Assembly: GCA_933822405.4 (NCBI GenBank)
Contig: CAKOGP040001758.1
Coordinates: forward strand, 233,945 to 297,944
Source of the DNA: Cylindrotheca closterium
Taxonomy: Eukaryota > Bacillariophyta > Bacillariophyceae > Bacillariales > Bacillariaceae
Length of the DNA stretch: 64,000 nt
Direction: 5' to 3'
The notes beneath the pieces were generated by a model that was given only the letters and a program-made list of their open reading frames with translations, had not been told where the DNA came from and made no database searches. The stretch's first letter is position 1, and each line of letters starts with the position of its first letter. The translations under genes and the position numbers were made by a program. This document shows positions 20,332-30,809 of the stretch, in pieces.

Positions 20332-21570
20332 ATGACGACAAGCCGGGTATTGTCGATTCAGTCTCACGTTGTCTCTGGATGTAAGAACCACACCGAACCA
20401 CATCATTCGTCCATTCAGCGTTGGCAGTCAATTCAAATCAAGTCTCTCATTCCATTTTATTCCGTTCCGAATTTTATAATTGTGTACTTTTACTATCCCA
20501 ATGAATGAATGCATGAATGCATGCATGCATCCAAACATCAACACCATCACCACAATAGATGTTGGAAACAAGGCAGCTGTATTTCCTCTACAACTCCTGG
20601 GTTTGGATGTAGACGTCATCAACTCTGTGCAATTTTCCAATCATACTGGATATTCCAAGGGGTTCAAAGGATCCGTCATGGATGGAGACGGCCTCGACAC
20701 TCTTTTGACAGGGCTTGACGAGAATGGACTTTTGGAGGATATTCAATACGTACTGACCGGATACATTGGATCCGCTACCTTTCTTGCCGCCATTCGAAAT
20801 GTCATTCTGAGAGTCAAAGCCAGGACACCCAATTTTCGGTACCTTTGCGACCCTGTGCTGGGGGATCACGGGAAATTCTACGTTCCTCCCGAGCTCGTGG
20901 ACCTGATGAAATCCGATATCATTCCCCTGGCAGATATTGTGACTCCCAATCAGTTTGAAGTCGAACAATTGACCGGTGTAGTTATCCATTCTCTCACAGA
21001 TGCCAAGAAAGCCTCGGTTGCCTTTCACGATTTGGGACCATCCATCGTTTTTCTCACGAGTCTTGAGTTCCCAACCGCAGAAACTTTGGGTACGCTGACA
21101 ATATTTGCGTCACAACGAAAATATTCCAAAGACGACACATCCTCATATCATGACGAAGTCTATGCAATCGAGGTTCCAAAGCTACAAGGGGCCTTTACGG
21201 GGACCGGGGACTTGACCGCAGCGTAAGTGGTTTCTTGTATTGTAGATTTTGGCAATCGTTGGCAGCAACGTTTTAATCGTAGTGGCTGGAAGCAACACAA
21301 TCACAAAGTGGCACTAACATACATGCTTTCTCTCCGTCTTCATCATCGTTCAGACTGATTCTTGGTCACCTGCACCAACATCCTGACAACTTGAAACTCG
21401 TCATGGAAAAGGTAATCAATACAATGCAAGCAGTGATACTGAAAACAAGCGAGATCACCAACGCATGCAAGGATCCCAAATCAGCAAAGGCACGAGAGCT
21501 ACGTCTAATACAAAGCAAGAGCATCATTGAAAATCCATCTACAAAACACGAGGCCCGAAAAGTCGAGTAA
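20332..21570 (+). CDS. pdxK: Pyridoxal kinase, three exons
   Basis: Exons 20332-20380, 20559-21222 and 21354-21570 join in frame into 309 aa, the usual length for eukaryotic pyridoxal kinase. The short first exon supplies the conserved start RVLSIQSHVVSGYVGNKAA, split inside the Tyr codon. Without it the frame lacks the substrate-binding Ser and the ribokinase-fold entry strand. Further marks are FPLQLLGLDVDVINSVQFSNH, CDPVLGDHGKFYVP, TPNQFEVEQLTG and GTGD with the catalytic Asp at residue 234. It phosphorylates pyridoxal, pyridoxine and pyridoxamine with ATP to make the 5'-phosphates, feeding PLP enzymes such as the aminotransferase at 41.5-42.9 kb. It is probably cytosolic, as no presequence is visible. 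Confidence 0.93.
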
Positions 21571-22247
21571 GAGATACTCGGAATTCTCTATTTGCTACTA
21601 TACTGTAATTGGTGAACACCTCTTGACTATTTGACCCCTCCTTATGGGGCCGATGATGCAGAAGAACGAGGACACTCTACACATTGTTACTGGCGGTCGG
21701 TTGGGTTTTCGGACTTTGAATATATCAATGTTGATCAGATCAATCGCCAAAATTTTGAAGGGGATTGATTCAGTGGCGCCAGAAGTCTACTCTAACTGTT
21801 ACAGTACCGGATGGTGAAAAGCTACAGTAACACATTAGCATATTGTTTCCTTTTGCCTCTGACAACATCAGCTTTCTAGGTTTTTAGAGCTACAGTATTT
21901 CGGACAAACATGAACTCTCCACATCATGATCAATGCCTTTGCGACAACTCGAAAGGTGGCATCATCTTGAGTGTGCGATGGCATTCCTTTTCCCGTCCAG
22001 GTCTCGAAATCGGCACTGAATTTGCTTGGGACGATTCAATTTCTGTCGCAATTTCATCGGATTTGGCCGAGAAATGTTAAATGTGTTAGACTTTCGATTC
22101 CACCGCAACTTTCCTACTTAACGATCACATCTGACTCGGAACATTGCGACAAGTGCAACCGTCAAAAACAGGACCAGAGGGGCAGTATCCCACTTTTTCG
22201 ACTGGGATAATTTTCCTCAAACACACATCGACACACAAACCAACGAA
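21571..22247. other. Intergenic, nothing evident
   Basis: 3' flank of the pyridoxal kinase gene and presumed promoter of the next gene. I see no gene, RNA or repeat in it. Confidence 0.5.
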
Positions 22248-23252
22248 ATGGCTGACGAAGAGTTCTTGCTAGACTGCGACAGCGTCTCCAACCTTTCCAG
22301 CTTGTCTGGCTTAACCTTTACTAATAATGATGCCTTCCATGGTACGAATTCAAGAATGTGGGACCTGCTTTCCGTGGCATCCGATTACGCATCCTTGGAA
22401 GAGATGAGCTTTGAAGTGGAGTATGTGGATGACCTTCTCATTTCCGACAACAAGCAAATCTGTTTTTTCGACCACATCTCGGGACCTAGAAGCGTTGTAT
22501 CAGACGACGGATTCACCTTTGAGACTATTTCGACAGACGATGATAATGATGCTAATGAGGATTCGTATTTGGTATCTGCTGCTCATAACGACAGCACGTG
22601 CTTTGAAGTTCAAAGCGATTCGGAATCATCTGACGACGACGAAAATGATACCGACCTATTCTCGGTTCACTCCAAGCTAACCTCATTGGACCAAGAAGAG
22701 AAGGCAGCCATGAAGGCGGCGAAATCGCCTACTTCCGTTGCCAACTTTGGCGATGGCAGCAGAGCCATTTTCTCCGTCACTGCGAGCAGTGCACCAAAGG
22801 CCAACAGCGCCCCTGCGAATAATTGGCGCCTTCAACGTGCCAGAGAAAGAAGAGAACAAGCGCTGAAACGATGCAACGATGTGCTCAACAATGAAACCGC
22901 GGTCCCACACCACCACAGTCAGTTGACAACAAAACGCCAAGATCTTATCAACTTGGTATCTGCTATCGAAGCAATGGACGGCTCTGATATCCTTGCTACT
23001 GGTACATCACAATTAGCAAAGCAAGCCTCTGCTCCTGCCTCCAGTAGCACTTTAGCAGGAAGAAGACGCCGCTCGCTCGAAGAACTTCGTTCTCGTCAAC
23101 GCGAGTCGTTGCAAGGACTGATCAGCGCCTTTCATGCCGTCTGTGATAATAAGAAGGCCCAAACAAACACCAGGCATTACAACCAGTACAACAACAAGAA
23201 GACAAGCTCAGCAGCACCAACCACTCAGCAGCCAATCTTCACCTGTGTGTAG
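22248..23252 (+). CDS. Acidic, Ser-rich protein of unknown function
   Basis: Single exon of 334 aa. The first 150 residues are rich in Asp, Ser and Glu (SDSESSDDDENDTDLFS). The second half is basic with coiled-coil-like Arg/Glu runs (QRARERREQALKR, RRRRSLEELRSRQRESLQGLISAFHAV). It ends in an Asn/Gln-rich tail. Two similar basic helices, at about 198-210 and 278-300, both suit protein or nucleic-acid contacts. There is no signal peptide or membrane span. I do not recognise the family; probably intracellular and mostly disordered. Confidence 0.6.
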   Translation: MADEEFLLDCDSVSNLSSLSGLTFTNNDAFHGTNSRMWDLLSVASDYASLEEMSFEVEYVDDLLISDNKQICFFDHISGPRSVVSDDGFTFETISTDDDNDANEDSYLVSAAHNDSTCFEVQSDSESSDDDENDTDLFSVHSKLTSLDQEEKAAMKAAKSPTSVANFGDGSRAIFSVTASSAPKANSAPANNWRLQRARERREQALKRCNDVLNNETAVPHHHSQLTTKRQDLINLVSAIEAMDGSDILATGTSQLAKQASAPASSSTLAGRRRRSLEELRSRQRESLQGLISAFHAVCDNKKAQTNTRHYNQYNNKKTSSAAPTTQQPIFTCV

Positions 23253-23558
23253 ATACGATCGATGGCCATACGCATCACACCAATAAGTGCAGAACAGACA
23301 CCATACTTCGCAAATAGAATAAAATAGATAGAATACTGAAAGAGGAATCGCATGTTGAGTTTAAAATCGACTGAGGATTATTATTACTGTAGGATCTCAC
23401 AGTAAGAAAAGTGCCAACATTGCGCGTAGCTCACGCGCACTTTGAATTTCTTTCGATTTCTGTCCTTGGAAAAACAAATGTCAAAATAAATAATTTTGCT
23501 TCCAACAACTGCAGTACCGTCTGCTTTGTGAATTTCCGACACAACAAGAACAAATATC

Positions 23559-25733
23559 ATGGCATCTGAACAGAAAAAGGTTGTTGTGGGAATCGACATT
23601 GGTTCTGGGTCCACCAAGGTCGTCTTGGGTTCCAACTTTGGCTGTGAAATCGTGCGCAATGAAGTCGGAGGACACACCACTCCAACGGCCATCTCGTTTT
23701 CCAACAAGTTGCGACAAATCGGACAAACAGCCAACTTGAAGACCAAGAATGGGGTGATTCAGATCAATCGACTATTGGCAGGGGAAATGGAAGAGGCTGG
23801 CAAGGACAAGTTTCAAGAATTTTATCAGTTCTCCATGGACAACACGTCATCGGACGATAGTGGCGTGATGGTATCGAATTTGGACTACAATGGATCAGCG
23901 GAAACTTCCTTTGGTGCCTCTGCCCTCCTGGCAATGTTATTGGGCAAGATTCAATCCAATGTCCAAGCTACGCTGAAACGCATTGCTGGGGAAGCAACAG
24001 ACAGCAGTAGTATCAATGTGGAGTACGCCATTTCCATTGGACCCAACATGACGGATGCATGCAAGGCAGAAATCATGGATGCAGTCTATGCCATTGGAAT
24101 GGAACACGCGTATTTGGTGGAATCAAGTGAGGCCTATGCTTCTTGTTATCATCGCAAGTTTCCAGAGCACATTGTCGCTGGAAAGGACAATGCCGTTCTC
24201 ATTGTAGACATGGGCAAGACTCAAACCTCAGTAGCAGTCGTCGGATCACCAGCTTCTACTTCCGAGGAAGAGACCGAAGAAGAGGCCAAAGAAGAAAAGA
24301 CGGTAGATACTACGCCTATTAAGCCTGTCATCTTGAGTTCCAAGCGAAACAGAGCCTTGGGCGCAGGAATCTTTGACATTCGATTGTGGGAACATTTTCA
24401 ATCTTCCTTTCCAGCTCTATCTAGCGTCAAAAAGGCTTCCCGCGCTGGACAACGCCTATTAGACGGAAGTCAAAAGCTCAAGCATTTGCTTTCCCAACTT
24501 GCTGACGCTGCCGTGACTGTCGAGAATGTGGGAGAAAACGACTCTGATTTGAAATTGACAGGGAGTCGTCAAACTCTTTCCGAACTTTGCCAGGAAGATG
24601 CTTCGGCTTTGACCGAATTGATCGCAGGAGCGCTAAAGGAGGCAAATGTCACCAAGCTCTTTGCCGTCGAAGTTGTCGGCGGGGGTTGCCGTATTCCATT
24701 TGTCAAGGATGTCATTGTGGAAGCTGTCAAGGACATGGGAATCACAACCTTGTCGTTCAGTTTCGACGATACCTCGGCTGCCTTGGGAGCCGCATTGGTG
24801 GGCGAAGATGATACCAACAATGCCAACTCGAAGCAAACAATCGCCGACGCATCTGACCAACAAACACAACTACGAACCGCTGAACAAACCATGGCCACCT
24901 TGGATCAAGATATGCAGATCCGTGCCGACACCATGAACAAGATCGAAGCGCACGTTTTGGAAATGAGGTCGGCCAAACACAGCAAACATGGTTCCCTACT
25001 GCCTTCGACAATGGATGCCTACTTGGACAACGTTGAGAACTGGATCTTTTCGGAAGAAGCCGACGACGCCTCCAAGGACGATGTTGTGGCCAAGTTGGAA
25101 GCCACCATCAAGGAGACCAGTGAAATGGCCAAGGATTATTTGGAAGCCTTGCAAAAAGACAAGGATGCCAAAGACCGCGAAATGGAAGCAGAAGCCAAAA
25201 AGGCCCAAGCAGAACGTGAGGGAGAGCCAGAAGGGGAAGAGGATGACCACGATAATCGCCGTCTTCCCAAGAAGAGACGCATGGAAATTGTCATGAAGAA
25301 TAAGGCCGAAGCCAATGAGTTGTTTGGAGACGGAAACTACAAATTTGCCGCGGCCCGATACACCAAAGCTTTGTCGCACTGCGCCAAGTTTGTGGACTTG
25401 AGCCCTGATGACGTTGAAGAAGTAAATGCCGTCAAGTTGAGTTTGAACCTGAATTTGGCGTTGGCGTATACCAAGCTTCAGAATCCTGATCAAGCGTTGA
25501 GGGTGTGCAACGAAGCCATCGCCATTGATGAAAATAGTCCCAAAGCCCTCTACCGCCGAGCTTCCATATATTACGACAAGAAGAACTGGGATGCCGCCAA
25601 TAAAGATGTCAAACTGGCCATCAAGGTTGCCCCAGAAGACAAGGCTATCAAGAAGCTGCAAGATAAAATTGAAGCTCAAATGAAGCGACAAAAGCTAAAG
25701 GAAAAGAAGATGGCTCAAAAGATGTTTGGCTAA
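23559..25733 (+). CDS. HSP70-like ATPase fused to a TPR domain
   Basis: 724 aa. Residues 1-415 are an HSP70/actin-fold nucleotide-binding domain: phosphate-1 loop GIDIGSGSTKVVLGS (about 11-25), phosphate-2 VDMGKTQTS (about 215) and adenosine motif VVGGGCRIPF (about 371). The classical GTTNS is replaced by GSGST, and an acidic insert (SEEETEEEAKEEK) follows phosphate-2. The beta-sandwich peptide-binding domain seems to be missing. Residues about 430-560 are a helical lid-like segment as in HSP110-type proteins. Residues about 570-700 form FKBP-like TPRs (LNLALAYTKLQNPDQALRVC, KALYRRASIYYDKK). HSP70s normally meet TPR co-chaperones in trans, so covalent fusion suggests a self-contained chaperone adaptor, likely cytosolic. 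Start chosen as the first ATG with an ATP-loop directly after it. Confidence 0.82.
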   Translation: MASEQKKVVVGIDIGSGSTKVVLGSNFGCEIVRNEVGGHTTPTAISFSNKLRQIGQTANLKTKNGVIQINRLLAGEMEEAGKDKFQEFYQFSMDNTSSDDSGVMVSNLDYNGSAETSFGASALLAMLLGKIQSNVQATLKRIAGEATDSSSINVEYAISIGPNMTDACKAEIMDAVYAIGMEHAYLVESSEAYASCYHRKFPEHIVAGKDNAVLIVDMGKTQTSVAVVGSPASTSEEETEEEAKEEKTVDTTPIKPVILSSKRNRALGAGIFDIRLWEHFQSSFPALSSVKKASRAGQRLLDGSQKLKHLLSQLADAAVTVENVGENDSDLKLTGSRQTLSELCQEDASALTELIAGALKEANVTKLFAVEVVGGGCRIPFVKDVIVEAVKDMGITTLSFSFDDTSAALGAALVGEDDTNNANSKQTIADASDQQTQLRTAEQTMATLDQDMQIRADTMNKIEAHVLEMRSAKHSKHGSLLPSTMDAYLDNVENWIFSEEADDASKDDVVAKLEATIKETSEMAKDYLEALQKDKDAKDREMEAEAKKAQAEREGEPEGEEDDHDNRRLPKKRRMEIVMKNKAEANELFGDGNYKFAAARYTKALSHCAKFVDLSPDDVEEVNAVKLSLNLNLALAYTKLQNPDQALRVCNEAIAIDENSPKALYRRASIYYDKKNWDAANKDVKLAIKVAPEDKAIKKLQDKIEAQMKRQKLKEKKMAQKMFG

Positions 25734-26583
25734 TAAGAGTTTATTAAAAAGCTCAAATTTTAAAAGTAAGGCTCGAATAGTGATGAATACCGAGTACTAG
25801 ATTGTGACGCTATGTGCTCAAGGCGTGTGTATGTGTGTGAAATTAGTGCAATATCTTGGCTTTTAATGGTTTCGTCCAATGGCGGCGTGCTCTCTACTTT
25901 GTCTGGCACAACGTGACGAGACTGAACTTTGTTGTGTATGCGTGGTATGATCGCTCAGTTCCGTATAGCAATCTATTTGTTTGAATACAACAATACTCTC
26001 AATATCATCATCTCTTTTCCGATGAGGCGTCACCAACTCCAACTGCTGTTGATGACGTTGTGAAAAAGATTGCGGCATATGTCATTCGGTAAAATCTCGA
26101 AATAGCCAAAGTCGCCGTCACTTCACGAGCCGAAGAAGAGGTTCCAAAGTTACTCCTTTGCAAACTGGTTCTCATTGGAGATGCTTTTTGGGCGAGGGTC
26201 CAAGTCCGCATGCTTAGGATGATGATCTTAAGGTTGGAGGCAGAGAGGACCTGGTGTGTATCTTTTTATCGTGTCAAATCTTTTTATCGTGTGAAATCTT
26301 GTGGTGATGGAGGCAAATTCTGAACCACGCGTGCACAAAATGGTTCGCAAGATTCGCGCCGCCTCCACAAGACAAATACTATGGACGCAAGCTGGCGAGA
26401 TGTGAGAATCCAACGAAGGTATCTTTTTTGAAATGGGAAGCGTGAGAACTATTAAAATTGGATGAAGAATAACGTTTGAATGCCGACAACTCCCAAAACT
26501 CTCACATCTTGCAAAACTGGTGCGAGCGAACTCAAAGAAAGCAAACTGTCACAATACACCAAAATCTCATTTCAAGCAACATC
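25734..26583. other. Intergenic, with an 18-bp tandem repeat
   Basis: No gene is supported. An 18-bp unit, ctttttatcgtgtcaaat, at 26262-26279 is followed directly by a one-base variant at 26280-26297. Confidence 0.6.
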
Positions 26584-27162
26584 ATGACCATTTCCATTGA
26601 CAACACTCCATCCAACGTTGATACAACAGAGGCAACAAGCGTATCCGAAGCCACCCTCTCCGTTGAAAATGTTGGAAGATTCAAAAAAGCTAACAAGAAA
26701 TTGATCACATGGACCTTTGTGGACACCATGAGTAACGAAAACAAAGAACCGCACACTGTGACCTTGGAATGGAACAAGCGCAGTGGCAAGATGGTTATCA
26801 ACTTGGACGGTGCTCTAGTTTGCAGCTACAAACACAAAGGAAACGATATCATTTCTCACAAGTGGCAAACTTCGGATGGCATGCAGTTGGTCATTGTCGC
26901 TGCCCGAGTGACTCCAAATGGAGTCGCTGACAACTTTCAAAAGTACGGTTTGATTGTGAATGGTAAAGAGGTTCCTTTGGTGCAGCCTTCCGAAGCTGGA
27001 TACGAGGGACAGGCAGTGGAAGCGTTTTCTTCTTCCAAAACATCTTCCATTCTACAAATGCTCTACCCAAATGGCTATGAAATTGATTCCAAAACAGAAG
27101 ATCTCCTATTTGGAGAGGCTTCCGCATCGACCATGGAGACGGAGAGGATGCTGTTGGTGTAA
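26584..27162 (+). CDS. FAIM1-like beta-rich protein (tentative)
   Basis: 192 aa from the ATG at 26584. An earlier in-frame start at 26476 would add 36 residues of poor quality. The core (TWTFVDTMSN.., HTVTLEWNKRSGKMVINLDG, FQKYGLIVNGKEVPLV) reads like the beta-strand pattern of Fas apoptotic inhibitory molecule 1: a strand, the 'SGK..I.LDG' hairpin, then the 'Y.L.VNG' strand. The C-terminal third is Ser-rich and unrelated. In animals FAIM1 protects against aggregation and apoptosis; the role in algae is unknown. The assignment rests on pattern alone. Confidence 0.5.
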   Translation: MTISIDNTPSNVDTTEATSVSEATLSVENVGRFKKANKKLITWTFVDTMSNENKEPHTVTLEWNKRSGKMVINLDGALVCSYKHKGNDIISHKWQTSDGMQLVIVAARVTPNGVADNFQKYGLIVNGKEVPLVQPSEAGYEGQAVEAFSSSKTSSILQMLYPNGYEIDSKTEDLLFGEASASTMETERMLLV

Positions 27163-27372
27163 AATGTACGACGATTGATGTTACTACGGGAAGGAGAATA
27201 GAATCAAATAGAAAGATATTACTATTATACAAATTTGTGCGTGCGACAAACTTTTAGAAAAAAACGTTGCAGGTCAAGTGGTGCGTCATGGATGCCTGCA
27301 AAAAATGTATGCCATCTCCCGTTGATGAATGTATTGTCTGGCTTCCAAGCATTCTTCATCCGACAACTTCTT

Positions 27373-28068
27373 TCAGTATACCTTGCGAGGACGACACGGG
27401 GAATTGTGCATCGTGAGAGCCTTGACGCGTCTGGGTAAGATAGCATCCGTTCCCTGGTCAACTTGTTCCAAATCCAGACTGTTTTCCATCGTTTCAAACG
27501 ATGGAGATTCTCTTGAGCTGGGCCATTCTAGCCCGGGAAGACTTAGATCAGAGCACATGGAAGTGTGATCATCTCCTTCTTCCTCTACTGGTTTGGTAAG
27601 GCTAGAGTGTTTAACCTTTTTCGTCTTCTTGTTCTTCTTTTCCATGCGGATGTACATTCTTTGTGCTTCTTGTTCATCTTCCATGGCTAGGTCCAAAGCA
27701 TAGACGGCACTGACTCTTGATACTTTAGCAGAGACAGCTGCCAACCGATCATAGTCATCGACTTCGTTTTCCCATTGCACGGCTTGCTCGTCCATCACAG
27801 CATCAATGCATCGCTGAATGCAAGACGTAATGATTTCTTCACCTTCCTCTGTGAAGATTTCCAGCCCTCGATGGAAGGAGTCCGGCATGGATGATTCACC
27901 AGACTCCCATCTAGCAGCTTGCTTTTGGCTTCGCGTAGCAATCTGTTTGAACTCGTGCTTGGTGTACCAGCACTTCAGGATCTCTTCATCAGTGTATTCG
28001 TCGAGAGTACTGATTTCCAATACGGTGCACTTGGGATGGAATTGGACTCTTCTCTCGTTTTTATTCAT
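27373..28068 (-). CDS. Uncharacterised diatom-type protein
   Basis: 231 aa, single exon. The N-terminus VQFHPKCTVLEISTLDEYTDEEILKCWYTKHEF matches a pattern I associate with a common diatom-only family: a 'V.F.....V.EI....DY.DEE....WY...E' start followed by a helical region. Residues 75-135 are helical (GLEIFTEEGEEIITSCIQRC, VYALDLAMEDEQEAQRMYIRM), then a basic KKNKKTKKVKH stretch and a disordered acidic tail. No enzymatic motif is visible. It is probably nuclear or cytosolic. Confidence 0.6.
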   Translation of the reverse strand: MNKNERRVQFHPKCTVLEISTLDEYTDEEILKCWYTKHEFKQIATRSQKQAARWESGESSMPDSFHRGLEIFTEEGEEIITSCIQRCIDAVMDEQAVQWENEVDDYDRLAAVSAKVSRVSAVYALDLAMEDEQEAQRMYIRMEKKNKKTKKVKHSSLTKPVEEEGDDHTSMCSDLSLPGLEWPSSRESPSFETMENSLDLEQVDQGTDAILPRRVKALTMHNSPCRPRKVY

Positions 28069-28827
28069 GTTTGATGTTTGTTTCTTTGTTTCTTTTAGTT
28101 TGTCTTTGTTTTCGAACTGAGTTTGTGTGGTGCCTTGCTCCGGATCTCGTTGCGTTGTCCGCTAGTCGGATTGTGAGGGTTGAGCTCTGCAGTTTTCAAC
28201 ACTGGCGAAACTTCTTCCACGTTTAGAAACGACAAAATTGATTTAAGTGTGGTATCCGGTGTGGCTTAGCGAACGACCAAGACTGTTGGGTGCCGGGCAC
28301 CAGCGCAGAAAATTTTCGTCGCGTCACTTAATTCGAGTGCCGGCAACTAAACAAGGATCTATTCCTCTTCTTTTCGCTGTTTAAAAACATGAACGAAGCT
28401 GAGTACCGTGTAGCAAAACTGAGTACCATGTAGCAACGCGACCGAGCGAATGAATCCGCGAACGAATGTTTTCGTCGTCAACCCAAACCATCCTCTGTCA
28501 AAACAGCCGGGTGAAAAAGTCTCAGGCAGGTCGACTCGACTCCTCCGATACTAAAATTCCCAATGACGCAATACGCACGCCAGACGGACATCGTCATCGA
28601 TTCAAATTGAAAATCTCGAAGCAGCAGCGAAAGGGAGAAGCGGGGAATGGTTCAAGTTTCATTGAAAACGATAATCGCAAAGAATAAAACAATAATAGAA
28701 GCGAAGCATTGCTGGATATAGAGACACAGAGTGAATTCTACTATATCTTGACATTCATTCATTTCACATTGACTAACTACAGTACTATCGTCGTGATATT
28801 CTGTCATCAAAACAATTGACTGACACC
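28069..28827. other. Divergent promoter region
   Basis: 0.76 kb between the divergent starts of the uncharacterised diatom-type gene and the HA-repeat gene. No gene is evident. It holds an attcattcattt box near 28750 and two near-identical gctgagtaccgtgtagca / ctgagtaccatgtagca stretches near 28400-28435. Confidence 0.5.
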
Positions 28828-30240
28828 ATGACCTTGCGAAAACAGCAAGAAACATGGGAGGTCCGGTTGAAAGAACTCAAGGCCTACAAAGTTGCCAATG
28901 GGCATTGCAATGTTCCTCTTCACTACGAAGAAAACAAGCAACTTGGTAGATGGGTCGACAAACAACGCACCTATTATCGTCAAATGAAAGAAGGAAAGAA
29001 ATCCTCCATGACGGCGGAGCGTATTGAGAAGCTGGAAGGCCTGAACTTTCGGTGGAAGATTCGTGATTCAGACCACGTTCCTTGGGAGGAGCGAATGAAG
29101 CAACTCAAGGCCTACCGAGACTTGCACGGTGACTGCAACGTTCCCTACCACCATCCAGAGAACAAAGCTCTTGGAAAGTGGGTGAGCCGGCAACGAGAGT
29201 TCTTCAAGTTTCGTCAAGAAGGGCTCCGTTCCTCATTGACAGACGAACGAGTGAACGAACTCGCCGAAGTTGGTTTTACTTGGAAGGTCCGAGATCAAAC
29301 AGACTATGTTCCTTGGGAGACACGCATAAGGGAACTTAAGGAATACAAGAAGAAGCACGGTGACGTTGTCGTCCCCAAAGACTACGAGGCCAACAAGAAG
29401 CTTGGACGTTGGGTCGATCACCAACTGTCCTTTTACAGCATGCAACTGGGTGGCCTTCCAACCCCATTGACTGCCGAGCGCACCAAGGAACTAGAAGCTC
29501 TAGGCTTTTCTGAAGAGATGCTCCAAGATACCGAACATTCTCCAAGCAGTGGGCATTCTAGCGTTCTCGATGCCAACTGGAAGAAGCGATTGGACGAACT
29601 GAAACAGTACCGAGACGAGCACGGGGATTGCTCCGTCCCCAAGCGCTACAAGGCCAACACTGCTTTGGGATATTGGGTCAATACTCAAAGAAAGCACTAC
29701 AAATTGCTGAAAGAAGGAAAAAAGTCGACAATGACTAATGCCCGTATTCAAGAACTGGAAAAGCTGGGCTTTGCTTGGAATCAGAACGAAGCCATTTGGA
29801 ACAAGAGGATACAAGAACTCAAGGACTACAGCAAGGAACACGGACATTGCAATGTTCCTCGCAATTATTCTCAAAATATTGAATTGGCCAAGTGGATCGA
29901 TAGTCAACGCAAGCAATACAGCATGAAGCGAGATGGCAAAAAGGCATCCATCACGGATGCTCGCGTTGCGGAATTGGAAGGAATGGGCTTGACTTGGAAG
30001 CCCCGCAAGGGGGCTCCTCTCGTTCCTGTGGTTGGGGCGGTGGAAGCAGCAGCTCCACCACCAAAGGCAGCATCGGTGCCAGCAGTAGCAGCTCCTCCTG
30101 CCGTCAAGCCAGCACCGGACCCGGTACCAGTTCCTCCAGCCGCCACCAAACCAGCACCAACAGTAGCTCCTCCAGCCAAACCAGAAGCAGAAGCACCAGC
30201 ACCATCAGCAAAGGACGGTCCTGCTTCGGTTGAAATATAG
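28828..30240 (+). CDS. Protein of five helicase-associated (HA) repeats
   Basis: 470 aa from the ATG at 28828. Five tandem repeats of about 65-75 residues each follow the pattern 'W..R...L..Y...HG.C.VP..Y..N..LG.WV..QR..Y....'. They begin near residues 6, 83, 160, 250 and 325. The repeat matches the helicase-associated domain (PF03457), but there is no helicase core. Repeat 3 is the most diverged: its 'C.VP' is VVVP and its final 'W' is lost. The last 75 residues are Pro/Ala-rich and disordered. HA repeats are thought to bind nucleic acid; stand-alone HA-repeat proteins are numerous in diatoms. The role is probably nuclear but unproven. Confidence 0.85.
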   Translation: MTLRKQQETWEVRLKELKAYKVANGHCNVPLHYEENKQLGRWVDKQRTYYRQMKEGKKSSMTAERIEKLEGLNFRWKIRDSDHVPWEERMKQLKAYRDLHGDCNVPYHHPENKALGKWVSRQREFFKFRQEGLRSSLTDERVNELAEVGFTWKVRDQTDYVPWETRIRELKEYKKKHGDVVVPKDYEANKKLGRWVDHQLSFYSMQLGGLPTPLTAERTKELEALGFSEEMLQDTEHSPSSGHSSVLDANWKKRLDELKQYRDEHGDCSVPKRYKANTALGYWVNTQRKHYKLLKEGKKSTMTNARIQELEKLGFAWNQNEAIWNKRIQELKDYSKEHGHCNVPRNYSQNIELAKWIDSQRKQYSMKRDGKKASITDARVAELEGMGLTWKPRKGAPLVPVVGAVEAAAPPPKAASVPAVAAPPAVKPAPDPVPVPPAATKPAPTVAPPAKPEAEAPAPSAKDGPASVEI

Positions 30241-30809
30241 TTGTGGAGGTGCAGTCTCCATTGGAACAAGAAATTTTAAGTACTTTAGTACAAGATAAAA
30301 TAGTAGATAGTTACATATAAAATATGAAAATGCTTTGAGTTTTTTCTTGATTGTGTACCGGTAGTCGAACCATTCAATCGTTTCACTTCGCGCCAAGATT
30401 GAAACTTTGGTAGAAACGGTAATTTCTACGTGAAGGCCGCGCCATATTTTGGGGCCGCACCGAAATGGAAACATGGCGGTATTTCACATTACCAAACGAG
30501 CAATATTGGAGTCCATCGGTTCAATGTCTCTTCAGAAGCGTTATCAACAAAATATTCGGAACCGAAGGCCAACCCCTCAACAATGCAAACCAAGAAAAAA
30601 TCACATCACCAACGAATACCCTTCACCAGCCTTTTTTGGTGTCGACGAGGACTAGCTTTCGTTTGGATCAATCCATCACGAGAAAGGGCATCATCATCGC
30701 CACTCCTTTGCACCATACAGCCAGCAAAATAGCTTTGTAAAACGACAGCCTGCTCATCAACACAAAGACAATCCACAAACCAGGAAATCGTCGAAACCAA
30801 CATTGCTGT
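30241..30809. other. Intergenic
   Basis: 3' flank of the HA-repeat gene and presumed promoter and 5' leader of the WD40 gene. Short frames at 30430-30740 overlap in all three forward frames and have no support. Confidence 0.5.
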
